64,000 nucleotides of DNA from Pelomonas sp. SE-A7 (GTDB lineage Bacteria > Pseudomonadota > Gammaproteobacteria > Burkholderiales > Burkholderiaceae_C): contig NZ_JAUASW010000002.1 of assembly GCF_030345705.1 (NCBI RefSeq), positions 819,500 through 883,499 of the forward strand, in the 5' to 3' direction. This document shows positions 34,461-42,721 of this stretch, piece after piece. A program made the position numbers and the translations under genes. The notes under the pieces were generated by a model. That model was not told the DNA's origin and did no database searches. It saw only the letters and a program-made list of their open reading frames with translations. Every line of letters starts with the position of its first letter. Within the stretch, counting starts at the first letter, position 1.

Positions 34461-35568
34461 CAAGCACCAGGTGGGCCGGGCTGGGCGCGGCCACCTGCCC
34501 GGCAAAACGCAGGCCGCCGTCCTCGGCCTGGCGCTCGAACAGGCTCACTTGCTGGCTGCGCTGGTTGCAGACGAACAGCCAGCGGCCCTGCGCATCCAGC
34601 GTACAGGAGCGCGGATAGCTGCCGCGCACCCAGGCCTCGCCCTGCCATTGCGGCCGGCCGTCGGAGGCCAACGCGAAGATGCTGATCGCATCATGCAGCC
34701 GGTTCAGGCTGTAAAGGTGGCGGCCATCGGGCGAGACCACCAGGTCCGAGGCATAGCTGAGCCCCACATGGCCGGCCGGCAGCGCGCTCAGCTCCGCTTG
34801 CACACGCAGCTTGCCGCTGCCGGCGTCGAAGGCCAGCCACAGCAAGGTGTTGGATTTTTCGTTGAGCAGGTAGAGCTGCTCGGGCAGGCGCGGATGGAAG
34901 GCGAAATGCCGCGGCCCGCTGCCGGCGCGCAGGGCCAGCGAGCGGCCCGGCGCCAGGCGGCCGTCCTGCCAGCGCCAGGCGCTCAGGCGGTCCTGGCCGA
35001 GGTCGGTCGCGAGCACCCAGCGGCCGCTGGGGTCGGGTCTTGCCATGTGGGCATGGGGCTTGGCACCGTCCGGCGCCGGCACACGCTGCACCGGCGCGCC
35101 GAGGCTGCCGTCCGGCTGCACAGCCAGCAGCGCCAGCTCGCCGCTGCCGTAGTGCGAGACGATGGCATGGCCCTGGTGCAGGCTCAGGTGGACAGGCCCT
35201 GCCCCGCCCGAGGCGACCTGGGCCAGCGGCGTCAAGGCGCCACTGGCTGAATCCATCGAATAGCTGCCGATCGAGCCGCTGGCCCGGCCCTCGAAATCCG
35301 CATGCTCGTTGACCGCGTAGAGCCGCTGTCCGTCGCCCGAGAGCTGCAGCCAGCTGGGGCTGTGGCGATTGGGCTGGACCGGTCCGGCCGACCAGGCTCC
35401 GTCGGCCTTCTGCTCCAGGCTCAGCAAGCCTTTGGACTCGGGTGCATAGCCGCCGAGATAGGCCCGGCGAACCGCACTTGTGGCGCCGGCTTCGCCGAGC
35501 GGCAGGACCAGGGCCGAGGCTTGCAGCAGGTGGCGGCGAGACAGCATGTCGTCGGAATCCTCGTCCAT
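34453..35568 (-). CDS. Lactonase family seven-bladed beta-propeller protein
   Basis: Protein of 371 aa related to 6-phosphogluconolactonase of the YbhE/Pgl type. It begins with a twin-arginine-like signal (SRRHLLQASALVLPLGEA), followed by repeated propeller blades such as YLGGYAPESKGLLSLEQ, QLSGDGQRLYAVNEH, HAHMARPDPSGRWVLATDLG, SGPRHFAFHPRLPEQLYLLN and LVVSPDGRHLYSLNRL. Export argues against the cytoplasmic pentose-phosphate role and for hydrolysis of an external lactone, or for another propeller function. An ATG seven codons in (35547) is an alternative start. It starts 18 bp after the chitinase gene and is likely cotranscribed. Confidence 0.87.
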   Translation of the reverse strand: MDEDSDDMLSRRHLLQASALVLPLGEAGATSAVRRAYLGGYAPESKGLLSLEQKADGAWSAGPVQPNRHSPSWLQLSGDGQRLYAVNEHADFEGRASGSIGSYSMDSASGALTPLAQVASGGAGPVHLSLHQGHAIVSHYGSGELALLAVQPDGSLGAPVQRVPAPDGAKPHAHMARPDPSGRWVLATDLGQDRLSAWRWQDGRLAPGRSLALRAGSGPRHFAFHPRLPEQLYLLNEKSNTLLWLAFDAGSGKLRVQAELSALPAGHVGLSYASDLVVSPDGRHLYSLNRLHDAISIFALASDGRPQWQGEAWVRGSYPRSCTLDAQGRWLFVCNQRSQQVSLFERQAEDGGLRFAGQVAAPSPAHLVLVT

Positions 35569-35586
35569 GGTCTTGTTCTGCTTCGC

Positions 35587-36285
35587 TCAGCAGTGCAGGG
35601 GGCCGAGCGGCTCGACGCCGAACAGCGCCGTGGCCCGCTGGTAGAAGGCGACACGGCTGGCCTGCTGGCGCCAGCCCTGCGAGCCCTCGCCCTTGTCGCA
35701 CTCCAGCACGCCGTTGATAGCGCGCGTGGTCGCGCCGAAGCCGGCGCCGGCCTGCAGGGCCGCATGGGCGCTGCGGTCCGAGGGGCCGGTCTGGTTCATC
35801 CAGTACCAGAGCGCCGTGCGCCAGGCCACGCGCGAATCGCGGGCCACCAGGTCGGGGTCGGACCACAGGTCCAGGCCCAGGGCGCGGCCGGCGGCCAGGT
35901 ACTGGTAATTCCAGCTCAGCTGGATGGGGCCCCGGCCGTAGTACTGCTGACCGGGTGCGCAGTCCTCACCGGGGCCGCGGCGGCAGTAGTGGTCCCAGGC
36001 CGCGCGGTTGTATTCGCGCTGGGCGCGCAGCTGGTCGGACTCATGGGCGATCTGGGCCAGGAAAGCGGCCATCTCCTGGCGCCGCTGCTGCGGGTTGCCG
36101 CGCGAGGCAAAGCCCGGCGTGGCCTGCACCGCGGCGACGAAGCCGGCATGGTCGTAGAAGGCAATGCGCTGCGGAAACAGCTGGGCGAACTCGGCCTCGC
36201 TCGGCAGGAAGGGCGCGTCATCAGACGGCTGGCTGGCACAGGCAGCTAGAACAAGAGCGGTCAGGCAGCAGGCAAGGCGGCGCAT
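35587..36285 (-). CDS. GH19 chitinase-like lipoprotein
   Basis: Glycoside hydrolase family 19 protein (232 aa) with a lipoprotein signal (LACCLTALVLAAC, lipobox Cys near residue 16). Family motifs are MAAFLAQIAHESDQL with the catalytic Glu, the substrate-cleft signature YYGRGPIQLSWNYQYLAAG, and the C-terminal TTRAINGVLEC. It should cut chitin or a related N-acetylglucosamine polymer (some members cut peptidoglycan) from the cell surface. It precedes the lactonase by 18 bp. Confidence 0.9.
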   Translation of the reverse strand: MRRLACCLTALVLAACASQPSDDAPFLPSEAEFAQLFPQRIAFYDHAGFVAAVQATPGFASRGNPQQRRQEMAAFLAQIAHESDQLRAQREYNRAAWDHYCRRGPGEDCAPGQQYYGRGPIQLSWNYQYLAAGRALGLDLWSDPDLVARDSRVAWRTALWYWMNQTGPSDRSAHAALQAGAGFGATTRAINGVLECDKGEGSQGWRQQASRVAFYQRATALFGVEPLGPLHC

Positions 36286-36367
36286 GGGCAGGCAATCAGC
36301 GGTGGGCGCAACTCTAGCCGCTGAATGCGCTGCCCGGTTTCAGCCGGGTTTCATCCTGCTGTCCGCC

Positions 36368-39300
36368 TCAGTTCAGCACCCAGACCAGGGCCGAACGGGC
36401 CGGCACCGTGAACTTGCCGCTGGCCACATCGAAGCGGGCTTCGGCGGCGATGCGCTTGTCCGCCGCGCTGCTCGCCAGATGCACGGGATGCAGCTGATAG
36501 GCCTTGCCCTTGAGTGCGTCCACCGTCAGCGGCTGGGCCTGCTTGTCGGCATTGACCAGGTAGACGATTTCCTTGAAGCCGGCGCCGGAGTAGCCATTGC
36601 CATCGATGCGCGCCGCCAGCACGGTAGGCAGTTGCGAAGCGCCGGTGTTGAGGAAGCTCAGCCGCGCCTTGATGTCGTCGGCGGTGCGCAGCCGGAACAG
36701 CGTGGAGCTGGCACGCAGCTTCAGGAGGTCGCGGAAGGCGTCGCGGGTCCAGGCGATCTCGGTGGCCGTGGGCTTGATGGCGGCGTTCGCCAACAGCGGC
36801 TTCATCACGGCCCAGCTGTCCTGGTTGTCGCCCTTGAGCGGCAGGCCCGCGCCGAAGTTGTTGTCGGCATAGCTCCAGTCCAGCCGGTTGAACCAGTCGC
36901 CCGAGTCGTAGCTGTTGCGGTCCAGCGATTTGCTGCGCAGCGTGTCGACCCCGGCATGGAAGTAGGCCACGCCCTGCGAGAACATCGTCAGCGCCGCGCC
37001 CAGCATCTGCACCCGCGCCCGGTCCTCGCGCGAGGTGGCCAGCGGCAGCTTGTAGGCGTTGTTGTCGAACAGCGTCTGGTTGTCGTGGTTCTCCACGTAG
37101 TTCACCACCTCGGACGGGTCGGTGACGAAGCCGGCGCTGTTCATCTGCTCCAGCGTGAGGTTGGCGTCCCAATGCGTCTTCATGGCGAAGCTGCGGATCG
37201 AACCGGCCAGGCCGGCCTTGATCAGGTCGCCCTGCCACATCAGGTCGGTCTTGCTCTTGCCCGCTCCTTGCGCATTCGGGTCGTACCAGAGGCCGTTGAT
37301 CCAGCCCTGGTTGGCGATCAGCGCATTGCCGCTGTCGAAGGGGCTGCCGCCGCGCACGGCGTCGCGGATGAAGGGGTTGAAGCTGCCTATGCCCGAGCCG
37401 TTGAGGCTCCACATGCTGGCCTGCACGAAGCGGGCGCCGCCGGCCACCTCGCCGAAGTCCCAGCCCTCGCCCAGCAGCTGCACGGTACGGCCGGCCGCGG
37501 CCGCCACCTTCGTCTTGAGCTGCTCCATCACCGAGCGCGGCTGGTGGCCCATGATGTCGAAGCGGAAGCTGCTGACGTGGTAGTCGCGGGCCCAGACGAT
37601 GGCCGAGTCCACCATCAGCTTGCCCATCATCAGGTTCTCGGTCGCCGTGTTGTCGCAGCAGGTCGAGGTCTCGAGGGCGCCGGCTGCGTTGTAGCGGTGG
37701 TAGTAGCCGGGCACGATGCGGTCCAGCACCGATCTTGGTTGCTGGCCCGAGGCGGTCGTGTGGTTGTAGACCACGTCCATGCCCACGCGCAGGCCGGCGG
37801 CATTCAGGGCCTGCACCATCTGGCGGAACTCGAGGATGCGCTTGCCCCCGTCGCTGGCATCGCTGGCGTAGCTGCCTTCGGGCGCCGTGTAGTGGTAGGG
37901 GTCGTAGCCCCAGTTGAAGCAGTCGCCGCCGGCCGATGCGCTGACCGTGGCCTGCTGAGTTTCGGCATCGGCCGCGCCGCTGGGGCTCGGCGTGGTGCAG
38001 CCGGTCTCGGGCACGCTGGCCAGGTCGAAGGTCGGCAGCAGATGCACGTCGGTCATGCCGGCGTCGGCCAGGGCCTTCAGGTGCTTCATGCCGTTGCTGC
38101 TGCTTTCGGTGAAGGCCAGGTACTTGCCACGGTTGGCGCTGCTCACGGTCGCGTCATTGGCCGAGAAGTCGCGCACATGGAGCTCGTAGATCGTCATGTC
38201 CGGGCCGGCCGCCACCTTGGCCGGCGGCGTGCTCTGGTCCCAGCCCGCAGGCTTCAGCGCCGCCGAATCCAGGTTGGCGATGTAGCTGCGGCGCGAGTTG
38301 TCCGTGAGGCTCAGCGAATAGGGGTCGGTCACCAGGTTGCGTACCTGGCCCGTGCCCCGCACGAAGGCCTCGACCGCGAACTTGTAGTACTTGCCCGAGA
38401 GGTCACCGGCCTTGGTCACGCTCCAGACGCCGGTGGCCGGGTCCATGGCCAGCTTGTCCACCGTGGCTGCATCGGCCGTGCCGCTGTTGTAGGTGAAGAC
38501 CAGCACAGCCTGCGCCGTGGGCGCCCACAGCTTGAAGCTGGTGGCGCCATTGGCGATGCGCACGCCCAGGTCGGTGACATTGGCTGCCGCCGCATAGAGG
38601 TCGTCCAGCGCGCCGGCCAACTGGGCCGTGGTCGCGTTCTGCACATTGCCGTTCGCATCCTCCTGCACCAGCACCAGTTGCTTCTTCAGCAGGTCCGGCA
38701 GCTGGGCCTGGTCGGCCGCCTTGATGGACAGCACCACGCCCGGCGCGACGTACTTGAAGCGCTCGGCCAGCGCCACCGGCACGCTGCCGCTGAAGCGGTC
38801 CAGCGTGATCGAGCCGTCGGCGCCGCTGACCTTGCCGTCCTTGGGCGCCACCACCTGGCCGGTCGTCGAGTGGTAGAGCTTGACCGTGCCGCCGGCATCG
38901 ACCCGCGGCCACTGGATCAGCTGCTTGCTGAGCCAGTAGGCCCGCGCATCGGTGGTCGAGACCGAGCGGGTGTCCGGCGCGGCCAGGTAGACCGTGGCGT
39001 CCTGCTGCACCAGCCAGACCTCGGCCACCTGGTTCTTGATCGTGAGGCCGCCGAAGTCGATACGGATGTTGTCGGCGCGGCCGTCCTTGTCGTTCTCGTT
39101 CGGCGCCTGGCCGTGGATGATGAATTCCAGCGTCTTGCGGCTGGCATCGGCCTTGGGATTGAGCACGGGAATGTCGAACACGAGCTCGGCCGTGCCCGCC
39201 TGGTAGCCCGGCATCTTGGAGAAGGCGACGGCCGCGTTCCACTGCTCTATCGCTACGCCGCTGATGCGAGCCGAATCCAGGCCGCTGCCGTTCCACAGGT

Positions 39301-39937
39301 GCAGGCCCCAGGCCGCGTAGTTGGCATCGAAGCGCTTGTAGTGCACGCGTACCGTCGTCAGGTCCGGCGCGGCCGCGCCCAGCGGATTGCTGGTGTAGGT
39401 GGCGCCATCGCCCTGGATGCGCCAGATCTCGTTCTTGCCGGCCTTGAGCGTGTATTTCTGGTCGGCGCCGCCATGGTCCTTGTCGTCGCCCTTGTGGAAC
39501 AGGTAGCCGACCTCGCCAGTGGCGGCCGCCAAAGGCACTTCGTAGATGGCGCCATAGCTGTCGCTGCCGCTGGCGTTGTGGCCCAGTCCCCAGCCCGGAT
39601 CCTTGGCCGCGCCCCAGCTGTGCACTTGCCAGCCGCTGTAGTCGCCGACCGTGCGACGGTAGTGGATGGTCAGGCTGGTCGGCGTCTCGCCGCCTCCCGA
39701 TCCGCCGCCCCCGGCCGGATTGACGGCCTGGGCCTGCATCAGGGTCTGGAAGCCGTCACCATTGCCTTGGACCAGCAAGGGATCGACCGGCGCCGGCGTG
39801 ACCGGCGTACTGCCACCGCCAGACGTGCCTCCACCTCCTCCGCCGCCACAGGCCGCAAGGCATAGGCCGGTCGCCAGGTACAGGGCCAGACGACGGGCGC
39901 GCGAGCTGAATTCGCGCAGGCTGGGGAGGTCGAGCAT
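36368..39937 (-). CDS. pulA: Pullulanase lipoprotein, type I, with CBM41 modules
   Basis: Secreted, lipid-anchored starch/pullulan debranching enzyme (1189 aa) cutting alpha-1,6 links. A lipobox ends at Cys30 (LATGLCLAAC), followed by a Gly/Ser/Pro linker. Two CBM41-like starch-binding repeats follow (TIHYRRTVGDYSGWQVHSWG and VRVHYKRFDANYAAWGLHLW), then the pullulanase N-terminal domains, a CBM48-like region (GATSFKLWAPTAQAVLVFTY), and the GH13 barrel: VVYNHTTASG, the nucleophile Asp near 794 in FRFDIMGH, acid Glu near 825 in GEGWDFG, and ENHDNQTLF near 950. The ATG at 39937 precedes the signal. The gene stands alone. Confidence 0.94.
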   Translation of the reverse strand: MLDLPSLREFSSRARRLALYLATGLCLAACGGGGGGGTSGGGSTPVTPAPVDPLLVQGNGDGFQTLMQAQAVNPAGGGGSGGGETPTSLTIHYRRTVGDYSGWQVHSWGAAKDPGWGLGHNASGSDSYGAIYEVPLAAATGEVGYLFHKGDDKDHGGADQKYTLKAGKNEIWRIQGDGATYTSNPLGAAAPDLTTVRVHYKRFDANYAAWGLHLWNGSGLDSARISGVAIEQWNAAVAFSKMPGYQAGTAELVFDIPVLNPKADASRKTLEFIIHGQAPNENDKDGRADNIRIDFGGLTIKNQVAEVWLVQQDATVYLAAPDTRSVSTTDARAYWLSKQLIQWPRVDAGGTVKLYHSTTGQVVAPKDGKVSGADGSITLDRFSGSVPVALAERFKYVAPGVVLSIKAADQAQLPDLLKKQLVLVQEDANGNVQNATTAQLAGALDDLYAAAANVTDLGVRIANGATSFKLWAPTAQAVLVFTYNSGTADAATVDKLAMDPATGVWSVTKAGDLSGKYYKFAVEAFVRGTGQVRNLVTDPYSLSLTDNSRRSYIANLDSAALKPAGWDQSTPPAKVAAGPDMTIYELHVRDFSANDATVSSANRGKYLAFTESSSNGMKHLKALADAGMTDVHLLPTFDLASVPETGCTTPSPSGAADAETQQATVSASAGGDCFNWGYDPYHYTAPEGSYASDASDGGKRILEFRQMVQALNAAGLRVGMDVVYNHTTASGQQPRSVLDRIVPGYYHRYNAAGALETSTCCDNTATENLMMGKLMVDSAIVWARDYHVSSFRFDIMGHQPRSVMEQLKTKVAAAAGRTVQLLGEGWDFGEVAGGARFVQASMWSLNGSGIGSFNPFIRDAVRGGSPFDSGNALIANQGWINGLWYDPNAQGAGKSKTDLMWQGDLIKAGLAGSIRSFAMKTHWDANLTLEQMNSAGFVTDPSEVVNYVENHDNQTLFDNNAYKLPLATSREDRARVQMLGAALTMFSQGVAYFHAGVDTLRSKSLDRNSYDSGDWFNRLDWSYADNNFGAGLPLKGDNQDSWAVMKPLLANAAIKPTATEIAWTRDAFRDLLKLRASSTLFRLRTADDIKARLSFLNTGASQLPTVLAARIDGNGYSGAGFKEIVYLVNADKQAQPLTVDALKGKAYQLHPVHLASSAADKRIAAEARFDVASGKFTVPARSALVWVLN

Positions 39938-39979
39938 GGGTGTCTCCAGATCTCTGTCTTGCTTTGGGCGCAATGCTAT

Positions 39980-39994
39980 TGGAGTAAAACTACA
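39980..39994. promoter_or_regulatory. Pseudo-palindrome upstream of pulA
   Basis: The minus strand reads TGTAGTTTTACTCCA, with arms TGNAGT and ACTNCA around a three-base centre. It lies 43 bp upstream of the pulA start in an AT-richer stretch, where an operator for a carbohydrate regulator would be expected. No regulator gene is adjacent. Confidence 0.35.
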
Positions 39995-40060
39995 GCTCAA
40001 AGAACGGAGTTACCCGCGGATTTTCAGGAAACCTGCTGGTAACTTCCCAGACATCGGTAG

Positions 40061-40077
40061 GTGAACTACAGGTTCAC
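40061..40077. promoter_or_regulatory. Inverted repeat GTGAAC-N5-GTTCAC before AMP nucleosidase
   Basis: Perfect 6-bp arms around TACAG lie only 11 bp upstream of the amn start codon, so a bound protein or the RNA hairpin could block translation or early transcription. The binding factor is unknown. Confidence 0.45.
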
Positions 40078-40088
40078 ATGGGGCCACA

Positions 40089-41609
40089 ATGGCCCACATG
40101 AAGCCCGCCGCCCCGTTCTTCGCTCCGCTGGCCTGTGCCGATGCGGAGGCCGCCCTGACCCAGGTCCAGCGCATCTACGACGCCGGTGTCCAGCACCTGA
40201 CCCAGGCACTCAAGGACTTCGTCGCCGGCCGCGATCCCGGGCCGGTGCGGGCCTGCTATCCCTATGTGAGATTGCGTGTGGCCAGCGCCCAGCGCGCCGA
40301 CGCCCGGCTGGCCTGGGGCTTCGTCGCCGGCCCCGGTGTCTACGAGACCACGCTGACCGAGCCGCGGCTGTTCGCCAACTACCTGCGCCAGCAGTTCCAG
40401 CTGCTGCTGGCCAACCATGGCGGCGAGATTGAGGTTGGCAGCAGCCACGAGCCCATCCCGCTGCACTTCGCACTGGGCGAGGAGGCGCATATCGAGGGCG
40501 AGCTGAGCCCGGCCCAGCGCCAGCGAATGCGCGAGATCTTCGACCTGCCCGACCTGGCCAAGATGGACGACGCCATCGCCAACGGCACGCATGAGACTGC
40601 ACCGGGCGAGGCCGAGCCGCTGTCGCTGTTCACCGCGCCGCGCATCGACTACTCGCTGCAGCGGATGCGCCACTACAGCGGCACCTCGCCGGCGCATTTC
40701 CAGAACTTCGTGCTGTTCACCAACTACCAGTTCTACATAGACGAGTTCATCCGCATGGGCCATGGGCTGATGGCCACGCCGCCCGACCCGGCAAGACCTG
40801 ACCCGCTGGACGACTGCATCGCCTTCGTCGAACCCGGCAACGTCATCACGCGCCGCGCCGGGTTGCCGCCCGAGGCGGCCGATGCGCTGGGCAAGGCGCC
40901 GCCGCGGCTGCCGCAGATGCCGGCGTATCACCTGGTGCGGCAGGACAGCAGCGGCATCACCATGGTCAACATAGGCGTGGGACCGGCCAACGCCAAGACC
41001 ATGACCGACCACATCGCCGTGCTCAGGCCCCATGCCTGGCTGATGCTGGGCCATTGCGCCGGCCTGCGCACGAGCCAGCAGCTGGGCGACTACGTGCTGG
41101 CCCACGGCTATGTGCGCGAGGACCATGTGCTGGACGAGGAGCTGCCGCTGTGGGTGCCGATCCCGCCGCTGGCCGAGATCCAGGTGGCACTGGAGCAGGC
41201 GGTGGCCGAGGTGACCCAGCTCTCGGGCTTCGATCTCAAGCGCGTGCTGCGCACCGGCACCGTGGCCTCGACCGACAACCGCAACTGGGAACTGCTGCCC
41301 AGCCACCGCGATGGCGGCCCCGAGCGCCGCTTCAGCCAGAGCCGCGCCATTGCGCTCGACATGGAGAGCGCCACCATCGCCGCCAACGGCTTCCGCTTCC
41401 GCGTGCCCTACGGCACCCTGCTCTGCGTCAGCGACAAGCCGCTGCATGGCGAGATCAAGCTGCCCGGCATGGCCAACCATTTCTATCGCGAGCGGGTGGA
41501 CCAGCACCTGCGCATAGGCCTGCGCACCGTGGAACTGCTGCGCACCGCCTCCCTGAGCCGGCTGCACAGCCGCAAGCTGAGGAGCTTTGCGGAAGTGGCG
41601 TTCCAGTAG
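40089..41609 (+). CDS. amn: AMP nucleosidase
   Basis: Hydrolyses AMP to adenine and ribose 5-phosphate in the cytoplasm (506 aa, close to the usual 480-500). The N-terminal AMP-nucleosidase domain (VRACYPYVRLRVAS, WGFVAGPGVYETTLTEP) is followed by the phosphorylase-like catalytic domain with ITMVNIGVGPANAKTMTDHI, WLMLGHCAGLRTSQQLGDYV, the DMESATIAANGFRF nucleoside-binding segment, and LCVSDKPLHGEIKLPGMANH. An ATG three codons in (40098) is also possible. An intrinsic terminator follows 17 bp after the stop. Confidence 0.95.
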   Translation: MAHMKPAAPFFAPLACADAEAALTQVQRIYDAGVQHLTQALKDFVAGRDPGPVRACYPYVRLRVASAQRADARLAWGFVAGPGVYETTLTEPRLFANYLRQQFQLLLANHGGEIEVGSSHEPIPLHFALGEEAHIEGELSPAQRQRMREIFDLPDLAKMDDAIANGTHETAPGEAEPLSLFTAPRIDYSLQRMRHYSGTSPAHFQNFVLFTNYQFYIDEFIRMGHGLMATPPDPARPDPLDDCIAFVEPGNVITRRAGLPPEAADALGKAPPRLPQMPAYHLVRQDSSGITMVNIGVGPANAKTMTDHIAVLRPHAWLMLGHCAGLRTSQQLGDYVLAHGYVREDHVLDEELPLWVPIPPLAEIQVALEQAVAEVTQLSGFDLKRVLRTGTVASTDNRNWELLPSHRDGGPERRFSQSRAIALDMESATIAANGFRFRVPYGTLLCVSDKPLHGEIKLPGMANHFYRERVDQHLRIGLRTVELLRTASLSRLHSRKLRSFAEVAFQ

Positions 41610-41626
41610 CCAAGACAACGAGGCCA

Positions 41627-41646
41627 GCCACCGGTTCCGGTGGCTT
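41627..41646 (+). terminator. Intrinsic terminator after amn
   Basis: AGCCACCGG-TT-CCGGTGGCT forms a 9-bp perfect inverted repeat followed by TTCAATC, directly downstream of the amn stop. Confidence 0.7.
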
Positions 41647-41670
41647 TCAATCAACGGGTGAAGCGATCCA

Positions 41671-41683
41671 CCCCCCCCCCCGG
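41671..41683. repeat. Poly-C tract in the amn-CPBP intergenic region
   Basis: An uninterrupted run of ten or so C residues lies about 140 bp upstream of the CPBP gene and outside any gene. The DNA just after it (41701-41755) is unusually AT-rich for this window and probably holds the promoter of the next gene. Confidence 0.7.
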
Positions 41684-41816
41684 CCTGGGGCTTCCCACCC
41701 TCCCCAATAAATCAAACAATTCAACCAATACGAGCAATTAATGCGATTGCGCCTGCGCTGCCAGGCCGGTTCGCGCGCACGCGGCCCGAGGGATTTGTTG
41801 GCATCTGGAGGAGTTG

Positions 41817-42611
41817 ATGGATAGCGCAGGATTCAAGTCTCAAACGGCGGCGAATGGCCGCAAGTACCCACTCGCCTACGCCAACCTGGTGGTCGGCCTG
41901 TTCTTCCTCCAGCTGTTCGTCATCGCGCTGCGGCTGACCCTCGAGCATGGCGAGCTGGATTCGCTGTCCGTCTTCTCCGCCATCAACAGCGGCTCCCTGG
42001 CCTTGTGGCTGCGAACCATGGCCCGGCGGCGAGACCTGGCGTCGACGACGCTGCAAGGCAGCCCCGCCGGGATCAGCATGGTCACGCTTCACGCGGGCAG
42101 TTGGGCCCAGGCCTCGCGGTCCCTGAAGCTGGAGGCGTGGCGGCCGTTCCAGTATTCGTGGCGCAGCGGACTGAGCACGCTGCTGCTGGGGTTCGGGCTG
42201 ACGATAGGCCTGATCACGCTGATCGAGACCCTGGCTGCCTGGGCCCACTTCCAACTGCCGCCGTGGCTGGCGCTTTCGTTTGATCCGGCTGGCATCCTCG
42301 CGGTCTTGGCGCTCGCACCGGTGCTCGAGACATTTCTCTTCGCCTGGATCGTCCACCTCGCCTCTCGCGCCTTCAGCAAGTCCTCAAGCGCCGCCTGCGT
42401 TGCGGGTCTGTTCTTCGGCGGGCTGCATTGGTTCAACGGCTGGCAATATGCCGTCGCCGTCGTCCCCGGCTTCGCGGTCGATGGCTTCGCTTTCCTCCAG
42501 CTGAGGTCGGCCGGACACTCGCTGAAGCGTCGGCTGCTTTATCTGATGGCCATCCACGCGGCGCACAACGGCCTGGCCCTGCTGTTCGTCGCGGCCGGCC
42601 TGCGCGGCTGA
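41817..42611 (+). CDS. CPBP-family intramembrane protease-like protein, degenerate
   Basis: Membrane protein of 264 aa with six to eight hydrophobic segments, including LVVGLFFLQLFVIALRLTL, LLLGFGLTIGLITLIETLAAW, and a C-terminal CPBP/Abi region. Motif 1 is normally EExxxR but here reads LETFLFAWIVH, so the second Glu and the Arg spacing are lost. Motif 2, FxxxH, is present (FGGLHW), and motif 3 is HAAHN. It may be inactive or a divergent protease. The ATG at 41817 has GGAGGAG 3-6 nt upstream; a TTG one codon earlier is rejected. Standing alone between terminator-like hairpins. Confidence 0.75.
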   Translation: MDSAGFKSQTAANGRKYPLAYANLVVGLFFLQLFVIALRLTLEHGELDSLSVFSAINSGSLALWLRTMARRRDLASTTLQGSPAGISMVTLHAGSWAQASRSLKLEAWRPFQYSWRSGLSTLLLGFGLTIGLITLIETLAAWAHFQLPPWLALSFDPAGILAVLALAPVLETFLFAWIVHLASRAFSKSSSAACVAGLFFGGLHWFNGWQYAVAVVPGFAVDGFAFLQLRSAGHSLKRRLLYLMAIHAAHNGLALLFVAAGLRG

Positions 42612-42633
42612 AGTCCGCTGACCGGTATCAACA

Positions 42634-42652
42634 CCTGCCCCCCGAGGGCAGG
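42634..42652. terminator. Short hairpin after the CPBP gene
   Basis: CCTGCCC-CCCGA-GGGCAGG is a 7-bp stem 22 bp past the stop. It lacks a T run, so this is a weak terminator candidate. Confidence 0.4.
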
Positions 42653-42721
42653 CCCCATGGCCGCGCTACCCGTTTTGCACCCACAATCGCCGCAACCTCA
42701 GCCTGCCGGTTGCCCGCGACC

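Noticed and set aside
36164..39865. 1233-aa open frame on the plus strand opposite pulA
   Set aside because: Antisense to pullulanase and spanning the chitinase start; same GC-driven composition.
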